64,000 nt of DNA, taken from the NCBI GenBank assembly GCA_030652035.1, contig JAUSBJ010000009.1, positions 186,001 to 250,000 of the forward strand, given 5' to 3'. The notes beneath the pieces are model-generated. The model did not search any database. It was not told the origin of the DNA and worked only from the letters and a program-made list of their open reading frames with translations. Source of the stretch: Sulfurimicrobium sp. (lineage in GTDB: Bacteria > Pseudomonadota > Gammaproteobacteria > Burkholderiales > Sulfuricellaceae). The translations under genes were made by a program, and so were the position numbers. Positions 36,906 to 43,915 of this stretch are shown here, piece after piece; within the stretch, counting starts at the first letter, position 1; every line of letters begins with the position of its first letter.

Positions 36906-37724
36906 TTACCGCCCCAAATATACTTCGATGACGCGCGGATCGGCCTGCACGTCGGCCAGATTTCCTTCTGCCAGCACCGATCCCTCGTGTAGCACGGTCA
37001 CTTTTCCGCCCAGTTGCTCAATGAAGGCCATGTCATGCTCGACCACCACCAGGCTGTGTTTGCCCGCCAGGGATTTGAACAGCTCGCCGGTACGCTCGGT
37101 TTCGTCGTCGGTCATGCCGGCCACCGGCTCGTCCAGCAGCAGCAGCCTGGGTTCCTGCATCAGCAGCATGCCGATCTCCAGCCACTGCTTCTGTCCGTGC
37201 GAAAGCAGGCCGGCAAGGCGGTCGGCTTCATGGTCGAGGCGGATCAGCCTGAGCGTGTCCGAGATTTTGTCGCGACCTTCCTTGCCCAGCCAGGCAAACA
37301 GGCTGGTGAAGGCGCGCTTGTCCATTTTCATCGCCAGTTCCAGGTTCTCGAACACGGTATGGTTTTCGAAAATGGTCGGTTTCTGGAACTTTCGACCGAT
37401 GCCGGCATGGGCGATTTCCGGCTCGGTCATGCGCGTGAGGTCGATCGTCTGGCCGAAAAAGCAGGTGCCGGAGTCCGGCCGCGTTTTGCCGGTGATGACG
37501 TCCATCATGGTGGTCTTGCCTGCCCCGTTGGGGCCGATGATGCAGCGCAGCTCACCCGCGTCGATGGTCAGGCTGAGATTGTTCAGCGCCTTGAAGCCGT
37601 CGAAGCTGACTGAAATATCGTCCAGGTAGAGGACAACCTTGTGGGAGATGTCCAGGCCCGGCTGGAGCATGTGCCCCGTGGCGGGCGCTGAACCATCCCA
37701 ATGGCTCTCGATTTTTGTGTTCAT
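36906..37724 (-). CDS. urtD: Urea ABC transporter ATP-binding protein UrtD
   Basis: This LivG-like ATPase is 272 aa. Walker A is GPNGAGKTTMMD (about 62-73) and the signature region is LSHGQKQWLEIGMLLMQEPRLLLLDEPVAGM, with Gln-Lys in place of the commoner Gly-Gln order, a usual UrtD/LivG variation. The first 30 residues are an extra N-terminal extension. The start overlaps the urtC stop (ATGA). Confidence 0.96.
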   Translation of the reverse strand: MNTKIESHWDGSAPATGHMLQPGLDISHKVVLYLDDISVSFDGFKALNNLSLTIDAGELRCIIGPNGAGKTTMMDVITGKTRPDSGTCFFGQTIDLTRMTEPEIAHAGIGRKFQKPTIFENHTVFENLELAMKMDKRAFTSLFAWLGKEGRDKISDTLRLIRLDHEADRLAGLLSHGQKQWLEIGMLLMQEPRLLLLDEPVAGMTDDETERTGELFKSLAGKHSLVVVEHDMAFIEQLGGKVTVLHEGSVLAEGNLADVQADPRVIEVYLGR

Positions 37725-38827
37725 GCCTGTCCTTTTTTAGTCCAGCGTTTCCACAGGCCGACCACGCCTTCCGGCAGCCACAGCGTGACCATGACGAACA
37801 GCGCGCCCAGGAAGAACAGCCAGTATTCAGGGAAGGCCACGGTGAAGTAGCTCTTGGATAAATTGACGATGGCCGCGCCGATGATCGGCCCGATGAGGGT
37901 GCCGCGCCCGCCCACCGCGACCCAGATGGCGATCTCGATGCCATTGGCGGGCGACATTTCCGAGGGATTGATGATGCCCACCTGCGGCACGTACAGCGCA
38001 CCGGCCACGGCGCACAACACGGCGGACAAGGTCCACACGAAGAGCTTGAAGTGCAGCGGGTTGTAGCCGATGAACATGACGCGCGACTCGGCGTCACGGA
38101 TCGCCGCCAGCACCCGGCCGAACTTGGAGGTCACCAGGTAGCGCCCGAGCAGCAGGGTCAGCATCAGCACCAGCGCGGACAGGCCGAACAGGATCACGCG
38201 CGTTTCCGGCGAAGTGATGTCGTAGCCCAGGATGCGCTTGAAATCGGTGAAGCCGTTGTTGCCGCCGAAGCCGGTTTCGTTGCGGAAGAAAAACAGCATG
38301 GCGGCGAAGGTCAACGCCTGGGTGATGATGGAAAAATACACCCCCTTGATACGTGAACGGAAAGCAAAGTAACCGAAGATATAAGCCACCAGCGCGGGCA
38401 CGACCAGCACCAGCACAATCGACCAGAGGATGGAATCGGTCCCGGCCCAGTACCAGGGCAGCTCCTTCCAGTCGAGGAAGACCATGAAATCCGGCAGGTG
38501 CGAGTGATAGGAACCGTCGGTGCCGATCTGGCGCATCAGGTACATGCCGAAGGCGTAGCCCCCCAGGGAGAAGAACACGCCATGGCCGAGCGAGAGTATC
38601 CCGGCATAGCCCCAGATCAGGTCCATGGCCACCGCCACGATGGCGTAGCACATCAGCTTGCCGCCCAGGGTGATGACGTAGTTCGAGACATAAAACGGGC
38701 TGTCCGTGGGCATGAACAGGTGCAGCGCGGGCATGACCACCAGGGTGATGAGGGCAAACAGCGCCATGGCGATCCAGCCGCTGCGCGGCATGGCGCTGAG
38801 AAAACGGATGACGAAGGGCGTTCTCAT
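37721..38827 (-). CDS. urtC: Urea ABC transporter permease UrtC
   Basis: This LivM-like permease is 368 aa with about nine hydrophobic segments. Markers are GYAGILSLGHGVFFSLGGYAFGMYLMRQIG and AIRDAESRVMFIGYNPLHFKLFVWTLSAVLCAVAGALYVPQVGIINPSEM. WVAVGGRGTLIGPIIGAAIVN and the Lys-rich end follow. It overlaps urtB upstream and urtD downstream by four bases each, implying coupled synthesis. Confidence 0.96.
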   Translation of the reverse strand: MRTPFVIRFLSAMPRSGWIAMALFALITLVVMPALHLFMPTDSPFYVSNYVITLGGKLMCYAIVAVAMDLIWGYAGILSLGHGVFFSLGGYAFGMYLMRQIGTDGSYHSHLPDFMVFLDWKELPWYWAGTDSILWSIVLVLVVPALVAYIFGYFAFRSRIKGVYFSIITQALTFAAMLFFFRNETGFGGNNGFTDFKRILGYDITSPETRVILFGLSALVLMLTLLLGRYLVTSKFGRVLAAIRDAESRVMFIGYNPLHFKLFVWTLSAVLCAVAGALYVPQVGIINPSEMSPANGIEIAIWVAVGGRGTLIGPIIGAAIVNLSKSYFTVAFPEYWLFFLGALFVMVTLWLPEGVVGLWKRWTKKGQA

Positions 38828-40407
38828 GATTCGACAAACCTTCCTTTGAGAGCGAACAGACCCTGGGGCCGCTTTTGGATAAAGATGATGATGAACACCA
38901 GCACGGCGATCTTGGCGATCACCGCACCGGCCCAGCCTTCAAGGAACTTGGTCACGATGCCCAGGCCCAGCGCAGCCCAAACCGCACCCGCGAGCTGGCC
39001 GACGCCGCCCAGCACCACCACCATGAAGGAATCGACGATATAGCCCTGGCCCATGTCAGGGCCGACGTTGGCAATCTGCGACAGCGCCACACCGCCCAGG
39101 CCGGCAATGCCCGCACCCAGGCCGAAGGCCAGGGTGTCGATGCGCCCGGTTGGCACGCCGACGCAACCTGCCATGGGCCGGTTTTGCGTCACGGCGCGAA
39201 CGAACATGCCGAGACGGGTGCGGTTCATCAGCACCCACACCAGGGCCAGCACGAACAGGGTGAAGCCGATGATGACGATGCGGTTCCACGGCAGCACCAT
39301 GCCGGCCAGTACTTCCACGCCGCCGGACATCCAGGACGGGTTGGCCAGTTCAACATTCTGCGCGCCGAACAGCACGCGTGCCGCCTGGATCAGGATCAGC
39401 GAAAGCCCCCAGGTGGCCAGCAGGGTTTCCAGCGGACGGCCATAGAGCTTGCGGATCACCGTGCGTTCCAGCGCCATGCCGACCAGCGCCGCGGCAAGGA
39501 ACGCGGCCGGGACGGCGGCCACCACATACCAGTCGAGATAAGCCGGGAAATAAGTGCGGAAAATGCCTTGCGTGAAATAGGTGGCATAGGCGCCCACCAT
39601 CAGCAGCTCGCCGTGCGCCATATTGATCACGCCCATCACGCCGTAGGTAATCGCCAGACCCAGCGCCGCCAGCAGCAGGATGCTGCCGAGCGAGAGGCCG
39701 GAGAAAATCTGGCCCACGGTTTCGCCCAGCGCCAGGCTGGATTCAATCGCCTTGAGCGAGGTTTTTGCCGCCTTGCGCACCCTTTCGTCCGGCTCGTTAG
39801 TCGCATCGAGCAACGGCAGCAGCAGATTTTTTGCGTTGGCGCTGGCACTGTCCGCCAATGCCTCCACGGCCGTCAGGCGCAGGCCTGCGTCGGGGCTGCC
39901 GAGGCTGGATTGGGCGTGGGCCAGTTTCAGAAGCGCTTTGATTTCCGGGTCGCCTTCCTTGGCCAGCGCCCGCGCCAGAACGGGCACCAGCTCGATGCCG
40001 GCATTGCTTTGCAGTTCCCGTGCGGCGGCAAGGCGCACCGCGCGATCCGGGTTAAAGAGACGCAGCGCGGCAATGGCATTGCTCAATTCAGAGCGGATGC
40101 GATTGTTGATGGTGATCGCGTCATAGCTCTCCGGCGCAGGCTGGATGAGCGCGCCGCTGGCGGCATCGACAGGCTTCTCGCCGTCCAGCAGGTACACAGT
40201 GTCGCCCGAGACGAACAGCGCGTCCTCGGACAAAGCCTTCAGCACCCGTGCAGCGTCCTTGTCGGCACTGGCAGCCAGTTGCTGAATGGCGGCAATCTTG
40301 TCGTCTGATTCATCCGCAGCCAGTTGCTTGACCACGGCGGGGTCGAGCGCAGCCATGGCAGGCAGGGCGCAGAACCAGAGGAGCAGGGAAAATAGTATGG
40401 ATTTCAT
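38824..40407 (-). CDS. urtB: Urea ABC transporter permease UrtB with N-terminal periplasmic domain
   Basis: This LivH-like permease is 527 aa from the ATG at 40407; the upstream 65 codons of open frame belong to a repeat. A signal peptide (1-19, ending AMA) is followed by about 200 residues of helical, HEAT-like periplasmic sequence (RAVRLAAARELQ, AGLRLTAVEALADSAS). This long N-terminal domain is typical of proteobacterial UrtB. The permease core starts near residue 225 (IFSGLSLGSILLLAALGLAITYGVMGVINMAHGELLMVGAY). It lies downstream of urtA across a stem-loop-rich spacer. Confidence 0.96.
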   Translation of the reverse strand: MKSILFSLLLWFCALPAMAALDPAVVKQLAADESDDKIAAIQQLAASADKDAARVLKALSEDALFVSGDTVYLLDGEKPVDAASGALIQPAPESYDAITINNRIRSELSNAIAALRLFNPDRAVRLAAARELQSNAGIELVPVLARALAKEGDPEIKALLKLAHAQSSLGSPDAGLRLTAVEALADSASANAKNLLLPLLDATNEPDERVRKAAKTSLKAIESSLALGETVGQIFSGLSLGSILLLAALGLAITYGVMGVINMAHGELLMVGAYATYFTQGIFRTYFPAYLDWYVVAAVPAAFLAAALVGMALERTVIRKLYGRPLETLLATWGLSLILIQAARVLFGAQNVELANPSWMSGGVEVLAGMVLPWNRIVIIGFTLFVLALVWVLMNRTRLGMFVRAVTQNRPMAGCVGVPTGRIDTLAFGLGAGIAGLGGVALSQIANVGPDMGQGYIVDSFMVVVLGGVGQLAGAVWAALGLGIVTKFLEGWAGAVIAKIAVLVFIIIFIQKRPQGLFALKGRFVES

Positions 40408-40452
40408 GGGATTTCTTGGTGGATGCGCATCCGGCATGGATGTTTTGGGCAC

Positions 40453-40574
40453 TCTAACCCCCCTCAATCCCCCCTTGTGCGAGCATCCGCTACGCGGATT
40501 GCCTGCTTGACCCACTTCAGGGGGGAAGCCGTTTGTCTCCTCCCCTGACAAGGGGAGGCCGGGAGGGGTTTGAG
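40453..40574. repeat. Stem-loop-rich spacer between urtA and urtB
   Basis: CCTCCCCT-GACA-AGGGGAGG (40539-40558) is a perfect 8-bp hairpin. ATCCGC-TAC-GCGGAT near 40484-40498 is another. The outer arms TAACCCCCCTCAATCCCCCC (40454-40473) and GGAGGCCGGGAGGGGTTTGAG (about 40554-40574) can partly pair. The sequence style is that of dispersed CCCCTC repeats. Because urtA encodes the binding protein needed in excess, a processing or attenuation role is plausible but unproven. Confidence 0.7.
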
Positions 40575-40624
40575 GTGGCGTTTCAACCAACCGGATGCGC
40601 AATCTCTAAACGATGGAAGGAAAA

Positions 40625-41893
40625 TTACATGCTGTCAGGCACATCCTTTTTCTTGTCGTTGCCGGGAATGTAGGGGCTCCAGGGCTGTGCGCGAACCGGG
40701 CCCTTGGTCTTCCACACCACGTTGAACTGGCCGTCCGCCTTCACTTCGCCGATGAATACCGGCTTGTGCAGGTGGTGATTCTTCTCGTCCATCTTCACCG
40801 TGAAACCGGACGGCGCCTTGAACGTCTGGCCGCCCATCGCTGCGATCACCTTGTCCACGTCGGTGGACTTGGCTTTCTCGACGGCCTGCTTCCACATGTG
40901 GATGCCGACGTAGGTCGCTTCCATCGGGTCGTTGGTCACGACTGAATCGGCCTTGGGCAGGTTCTGCTTCTTGGCCCAATCCTTGTACATGGCGATGAAC
41001 TTGGTGTTGTCCGGATTCTTGATCGACTCGAAGTAGTTCCAGGCTGCGAGATGGCCCACCAGCGGCTTGGTGTCCACGCCGCGCAGCTCTTCTTCACCCA
41101 CCGAGAAAGCCACCACCGGCACATCGGTCGCCTTCAGGCCCGCATTGCCCAATTCCTTGTAGAAAGGCACGTTGGAGTCGCCATTGATGGTGGAAACCAC
41201 GGCGGTCTTCTTGCCTTCAGCGGAGAACTTCTTGATCTTGGCGATAATGGTCTGGTAATCGCTATGGCCAAACGGGGTGTACTCTTCCATGATGTCGGCG
41301 TCAGCCACGCCCTTGGATTTAAGGAATGCGCGCAGGATCTTGTTGGTGGTGCGCGGATAAACATAATCGGTACCCAGCAGCACGAAACGCTTGGCCGAAC
41401 CGCCGTCCTTGCTCATCAGGTATTCGACTGCCGGAATGGCTTGCTGATTGGGCGCAGCACCGGTGTAGAACACGTTCTTCTCCAGCTCCTCGCCCTCGTA
41501 CTGAACCGGGTAGAACAGCAGGCCGTTCAGTTCCTTGTAAACCGGCAGCACCGACTTGCGGGAGACTGATGTCCAGCAACCGAAAGTGACTGCAACCTTG
41601 TCCTTGCTCAGCAACTGGCGGGCCTTTTCGGCAAACAGCGGCCAGTTCGAAGCCGGGTCCACCACCACCGGCTCCAGCTGCTTGCCCATCACGCCGCCGG
41701 ACTTGTTGATCTCGGCGATGGTCATCAGCGCGGTTTCCTTCAGCGCGGTTTCGGAAATAGCCATGGTGCCGGACAGGGAATGCAGAATGCCGACCTTGAT
41801 GGTGTCGGCGGCGAGTGCGGAAAGGCTGGTCAAACCGGCGGCGGCCATGGCCACCGTGAGCGTGGCGACCTTGATGAAATTGCGACGTTGCAT
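40625..41893 (-). CDS. urtA: Urea ABC transporter substrate-binding protein UrtA
   Basis: The 422-aa periplasmic protein binds urea with high affinity and delivers it to UrtBC. The N-terminus MQRRNFIKVATLTVAMAAAGLTSLSALAA is a signal with a twin-arginine-like motif (RRNFIK). The mature part starts DTIKVGILHSLSGTMAISE and includes FGCWTSVSRKSVLPVYKELNGLLFYPVQYEGEE, a UrtA hallmark. AAGGAG lies seven bases before the ATG. It is the first gene of the urea cluster. Its upstream region is present a second time at 43652-43778. Confidence 0.97.
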   Translation of the reverse strand: MQRRNFIKVATLTVAMAAAGLTSLSALAADTIKVGILHSLSGTMAISETALKETALMTIAEINKSGGVMGKQLEPVVVDPASNWPLFAEKARQLLSKDKVAVTFGCWTSVSRKSVLPVYKELNGLLFYPVQYEGEELEKNVFYTGAAPNQQAIPAVEYLMSKDGGSAKRFVLLGTDYVYPRTTNKILRAFLKSKGVADADIMEEYTPFGHSDYQTIIAKIKKFSAEGKKTAVVSTINGDSNVPFYKELGNAGLKATDVPVVAFSVGEEELRGVDTKPLVGHLAAWNYFESIKNPDNTKFIAMYKDWAKKQNLPKADSVVTNDPMEATYVGIHMWKQAVEKAKSTDVDKVIAAMGGQTFKAPSGFTVKMDEKNHHLHKPVFIGEVKADGQFNVVWKTKGPVRAQPWSPYIPGNDKKKDVPDSM

Positions 41894-42002
41894 GGAAGGC
41901 TCCTTGTATGAATTGAGTTGATCGGACTGATGGGGTTTCCAGTCGCACTCAGATTACGAGGTGGAGCCTTGCGGAGGAATACGTCAGATGACGTATAGGG
42001 GG
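41876..42002. repeat. 127-bp direct repeat, copy 1: urtA promoter region
   Basis: This segment holds the first six codons of urtA, its SD and about 109 bases upstream. It recurs at 43652-43778 at equal length with roughly a dozen mismatches by eye and no gap. The most conserved part is the far end (GCGGAGGAATACGTCAGATG onward), which is identical. The two copies flank a 1.65-kb segment with a winged-helix gene and a vapBC pair. Confidence 0.9.
41979..41996. promoter_or_regulatory. 18-bp perfect palindrome upstream of urtA
   Basis: ATACGTCA-GA-TGACGTAT is a complete 8-2-8 inverted repeat (only the two central bases unpaired), centred about 94 bases before the urtA start codon. The length and symmetry are those of a dimeric activator site. 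It is identical in the second copy at 43755-43772. The nearby LuxR-type response regulator (44984-45919) is a candidate binder. Confidence 0.7.
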
Positions 42003-42087
42003 TCGTCAGCCAGCGCGGTGGCACCAGAAGTTGGCGCCATTGACAGGATTTCCGTAACATGTCCTCGGGAATCACAGGAGTCGAGCG

Positions 42088-42447
42088 ATGGAAGCAAGAA
42101 CACTGACCATTACCCTGCAACCGGACTGGCAGGAAGCATTGCGGCAAGCGGCAAAGACGGCCTTTCAGGCAGATGCCTACCAGGGCGAAACGCTCAACTT
42201 CGATTCTCCCGCCGCATTTTTCTCGCGTATGACTGAACGGCGCTGGGTGTTGATCAATACGCTACAGGGCTGCGGCGAGTTGCCGGTGCGCGAGTTGGCG
42301 CGGCGGGTCGGACGTGACGTCAAGCGCGTCCACGAGGACGCCGGTGTCCTCGTGGACCTCGGCCTGGTGGAACGCACCCCTCGCGGGGGCTTGATCTGCC
42401 CGTTCGCCGATATCCATGTGGATATGTACTTGCACCAGGCTGCATAA
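42088..42447 (+). CDS. Winged-helix DNA-binding protein (HVO_A0114-like, antitoxin-type)
   Basis: The protein is 119 aa, with AGGAG before the ATG. After about 50 residues (including the motif AFFSRMTERRWVLINTLQGCGELPVRELARRVGRDVKRVHEDAGVLVDLGLVERT) it forms a MarR/ArsR-like winged helix. Small proteins of this type occur as transcriptional regulators or putative antitoxins beside toxin genes. No toxin is adjacent here: the 85 bases upstream and 262 bases downstream hold nothing recognisable. It is divergent from urtA and could share its control region. Confidence 0.75.
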   Translation: MEARTLTITLQPDWQEALRQAAKTAFQADAYQGETLNFDSPAAFFSRMTERRWVLINTLQGCGELPVRELARRVGRDVKRVHEDAGVLVDLGLVERTPRGGLICPFADIHVDMYLHQAA

Positions 42448-42670
42448 AAATAAGATCGGTAAGGAAAAGCGGGAGTATCAAACTTTTCGGTAATGCAAAA
42501 TAGGTGGCGGGGGGTGTGATCGTTTGGCCAATAGGGTTCGCCCAGACAAACAAGGGTATGGTTTCCGAATTGCGGCAAGGAAATGCCATGAAGCCAGACC
42601 ATTCAACAGCATGTGGTGCCGCCAGCCGCTTGAAGATGGTTGCCATGTGCCATCCTTGATTTTTTAAATC

Positions 42671-42688
42671 CCTTACTATAAGGTAAGG
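42671..42688 (+). promoter_or_regulatory. Palindrome upstream of vapB, candidate autoregulatory operator
   Basis: CCTTAC-TATAAG-GTAAGG is a perfect 6-6-6 inverted repeat, 22 bases before the antitoxin ATG. AbrB-type antitoxins bind such sites and repress their own operon together with the toxin. A TATAAG core inside may serve as the -10. Confidence 0.6.
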
Positions 42689-42709
42689 AATTATGAAACA
42701 GGAGGGCTT

Positions 42710-42952
42710 ATGTCGACTGCAACCATAACCAGCAAGGGCCAGATCACCATCCCCGCCACCGTACGCGCCGCGCTCGGCGTCGAGGCTGGAGACCGGGTAG
42801 AGTTCGTCCAGGTTGAACCCGGACATTTTGAGCTGGTTGCCGCGACGCAACCGGTAACTGCGCTGAAAGGGCTGGTGCGCAAGCCTGCCTCGCCGGTGAC
42901 GATAGCGGCGATGAATGAAGCCATCGCCACCCAAGGGGCCAAAGCAAGATGA
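42710..42952 (+). CDS. vapB: AbrB/SpoVT-fold antitoxin (VapB type)
   Basis: The protein is 80 aa. Residues 1-45 have the swapped-hairpin AbrB pattern (MSTATITSKGQITIPATVRAALGVEAGDRVEFVQVEPGHFEL). The C-terminal half is the flexible toxin-binding part. CAGGAGGG is an excellent SD. The stop TGA lies in the 5-bp target duplication of the MITE that now separates it from vapC. Before the insertion, its stop would have overlapped the toxin start. Confidence 0.9.
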   Translation: MSTATITSKGQITIPATVRAALGVEAGDRVEFVQVEPGHFELVAATQPVTALKGLVRKPASPVTIAAMNEAIATQGAKAR

Positions 42953-43194
42953 TCCTAGAAACCTCAGTTGACCGCTTAACTAAGCGCATAACATGATGAT
43001 GTTAATAAAATTATTTGCACACATCGTGCTCATCTGCCGGGTGAATACGCTACAGGCTGAATTGCACGGATTTTGGCGCACATGGCTGCGTTGTAACTCC
43101 TTGGAATGGAATGACCATTCCGCGTCGTTACGCCTTGCCCTGCGCCCCAAAATCCGCACACTTCAACCTGTCCAACTGAGGTTTCTAGGATGAT
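42949..43194. mobile_element. MITE with 17-bp perfect terminal inverted repeats inserted at the vapB/vapC junction
   Basis: The element spans 42954-43189 (236 bp). The left end is CCTAGAAACCTCAGTTG (42954-42970) and the right end is CAACTGAGGTTTCTAGG (43173-43189), exact complements. It is flanked by the direct repeat ATGAT (42949-42953 and 43190-43194), a target-site duplication. Inside are a GGAATG/CATTCC hairpin and a subterminal pair (GCACGGATTTTGGCGCA versus TGCGCCCCAAAATCCGCAC). It encodes no transposase, so it must have been moved in trans. The feature span includes both target copies. Confidence 0.92.
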
Positions 43195-43585
43195 AGGTTT
43201 GGACACAAACGTGCTTGTTCGCTATATCGCACAGGACGATCCAAGGCAGTCGCCCAAGGCAACGAGCCTGATCGAATCGTTGACAGCGGATGCGCCGGGC
43301 TACATCAGCATCGTTTCGGTGGTGGAGCTGGTATGGGTGCTGACAGGTTGCTACGCATCAACCAAAGGCGAGATTTGCGAGGTGCTGGAAACACTGCTGC
43401 GCACCAAGGAAATTATCGTGGCGCACGCCGATACCGTGTGGAAAGCTTTGCGGCTGTTCAAGGAAGGCAAGGCAGATTTTGCAGACTGCCTGATAGAGCG
43501 GTCGGCAAATGAAGCCGGGTGCGGCTATACGACAACATTTGATCGCGACGCCGCCAAGCATTGCGGGATGCGGTTAATCGACTGA
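43190..43585 (+). CDS. vapC: PIN-domain ribonuclease toxin (VapC type)
   Basis: The 131-aa protein has all PIN acidic residues: D5 in MIGLDTNVLVRY, the Glu in SVVELVWVL (about 46), the Asp in KADFADCLI (about 103) and the Asp in TTFDRDAAKH (about 122). It is therefore likely an active RNase, held by the upstream AbrB-type antitoxin. Its ATG lies in the right-hand target duplication of the MITE. No SD of its own is evident (TTTCTAGG just before), so translation may be reduced compared with the original coupled arrangement. Confidence 0.93.
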   Translation: MIGLDTNVLVRYIAQDDPRQSPKATSLIESLTADAPGYISIVSVVELVWVLTGCYASTKGEICEVLETLLRTKEIIVAHADTVWKALRLFKEGKADFADCLIERSANEAGCGYTTTFDRDAAKHCGMRLID

Positions 43586-43651
43586 GTGTGTATGGTGGGG
43601 GCGTTGGTGTGGAAGATTATGACGCATCAATCGAGTCTGGCTCTATCGATC

Positions 43652-43778
43652 GAAATTGCGACGTTGCATGGAAGGTTCCTTGTGTAAGTAAAGTGGATCG
43701 GACTGATGGCGTTTCCAGTCGCAGCCAGATTACGAGGAGGAGCCGTGCGGAGGAATACGTCAGATGACGTATAGGGGG
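43652..43778. repeat. 127-bp direct repeat, copy 2 of the urtA promoter region
   Basis: Same length and direction as 41876-42002. On the minus strand it keeps the SD (AAGGAAC), ATG and first six urtA codons (M-Q-R-R-N-F), followed by GAT CGA and a stop, so it can make only an eight-residue peptide. The region 43586-43915 holds only this copy and the promoter area of the next gene. Confidence 0.9.
43755..43772. promoter_or_regulatory. Second copy of the ATACGTCA palindrome
   Basis: Identical 18 bases to 41979-41996. It lies about 150 bases upstream of the plus-strand gene at 43916 and no longer has a full gene on its minus side. Perfect conservation while neighbouring bases differ suggests either recent duplication or continued selection. 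Confidence 0.6.
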
Positions 43779-43877
43779 ATGCTGGAATTAATTTGCAGTC
43801 TGATTGGAAGTCGCTCATTCAGGAAGAATGGGCAGACCAACTTGGAGTCATTTATATTTACAACGACTAAATCATAA

Positions 43878-43907
43878 GTTTACAATAAACGCTATCTACG
43901 TTTACAA
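43878..43907 (+). promoter_or_regulatory. GTTTACAA repeats before the HTH-GHKL-STAS-like gene
   Basis: GTTTACAATAAAC (43878-43890) is an inverted repeat (GTTTA-CAA-TAAAC), and GTTTACAA recurs at 43900-43907, 22 bases on. TTTACA could also be a -35 hexamer. Because the gene product begins with an HTH, these may be its own binding sites. No clear SD precedes the ATG. Confidence 0.35.
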
Positions 43908-43915
43908 AATACAAC

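Noticed and set aside
42016-42040. A possible sigma-54 promoter (TGGCAC...TTGGC) before the winged-helix gene
   Set aside because: The distance between the GG and GC elements is two bases too long for sigma-54.
42320-42647. A minus-strand frame between the winged-helix gene and vapB
   Set aside because: It runs antisense through the winged-helix gene, has no SD and shows no recognisable motif.
42993-43193. A 66-codon frame inside the MITE
   Set aside because: It lies wholly within the element, spans its inverted repeats and has no protein-like motif.
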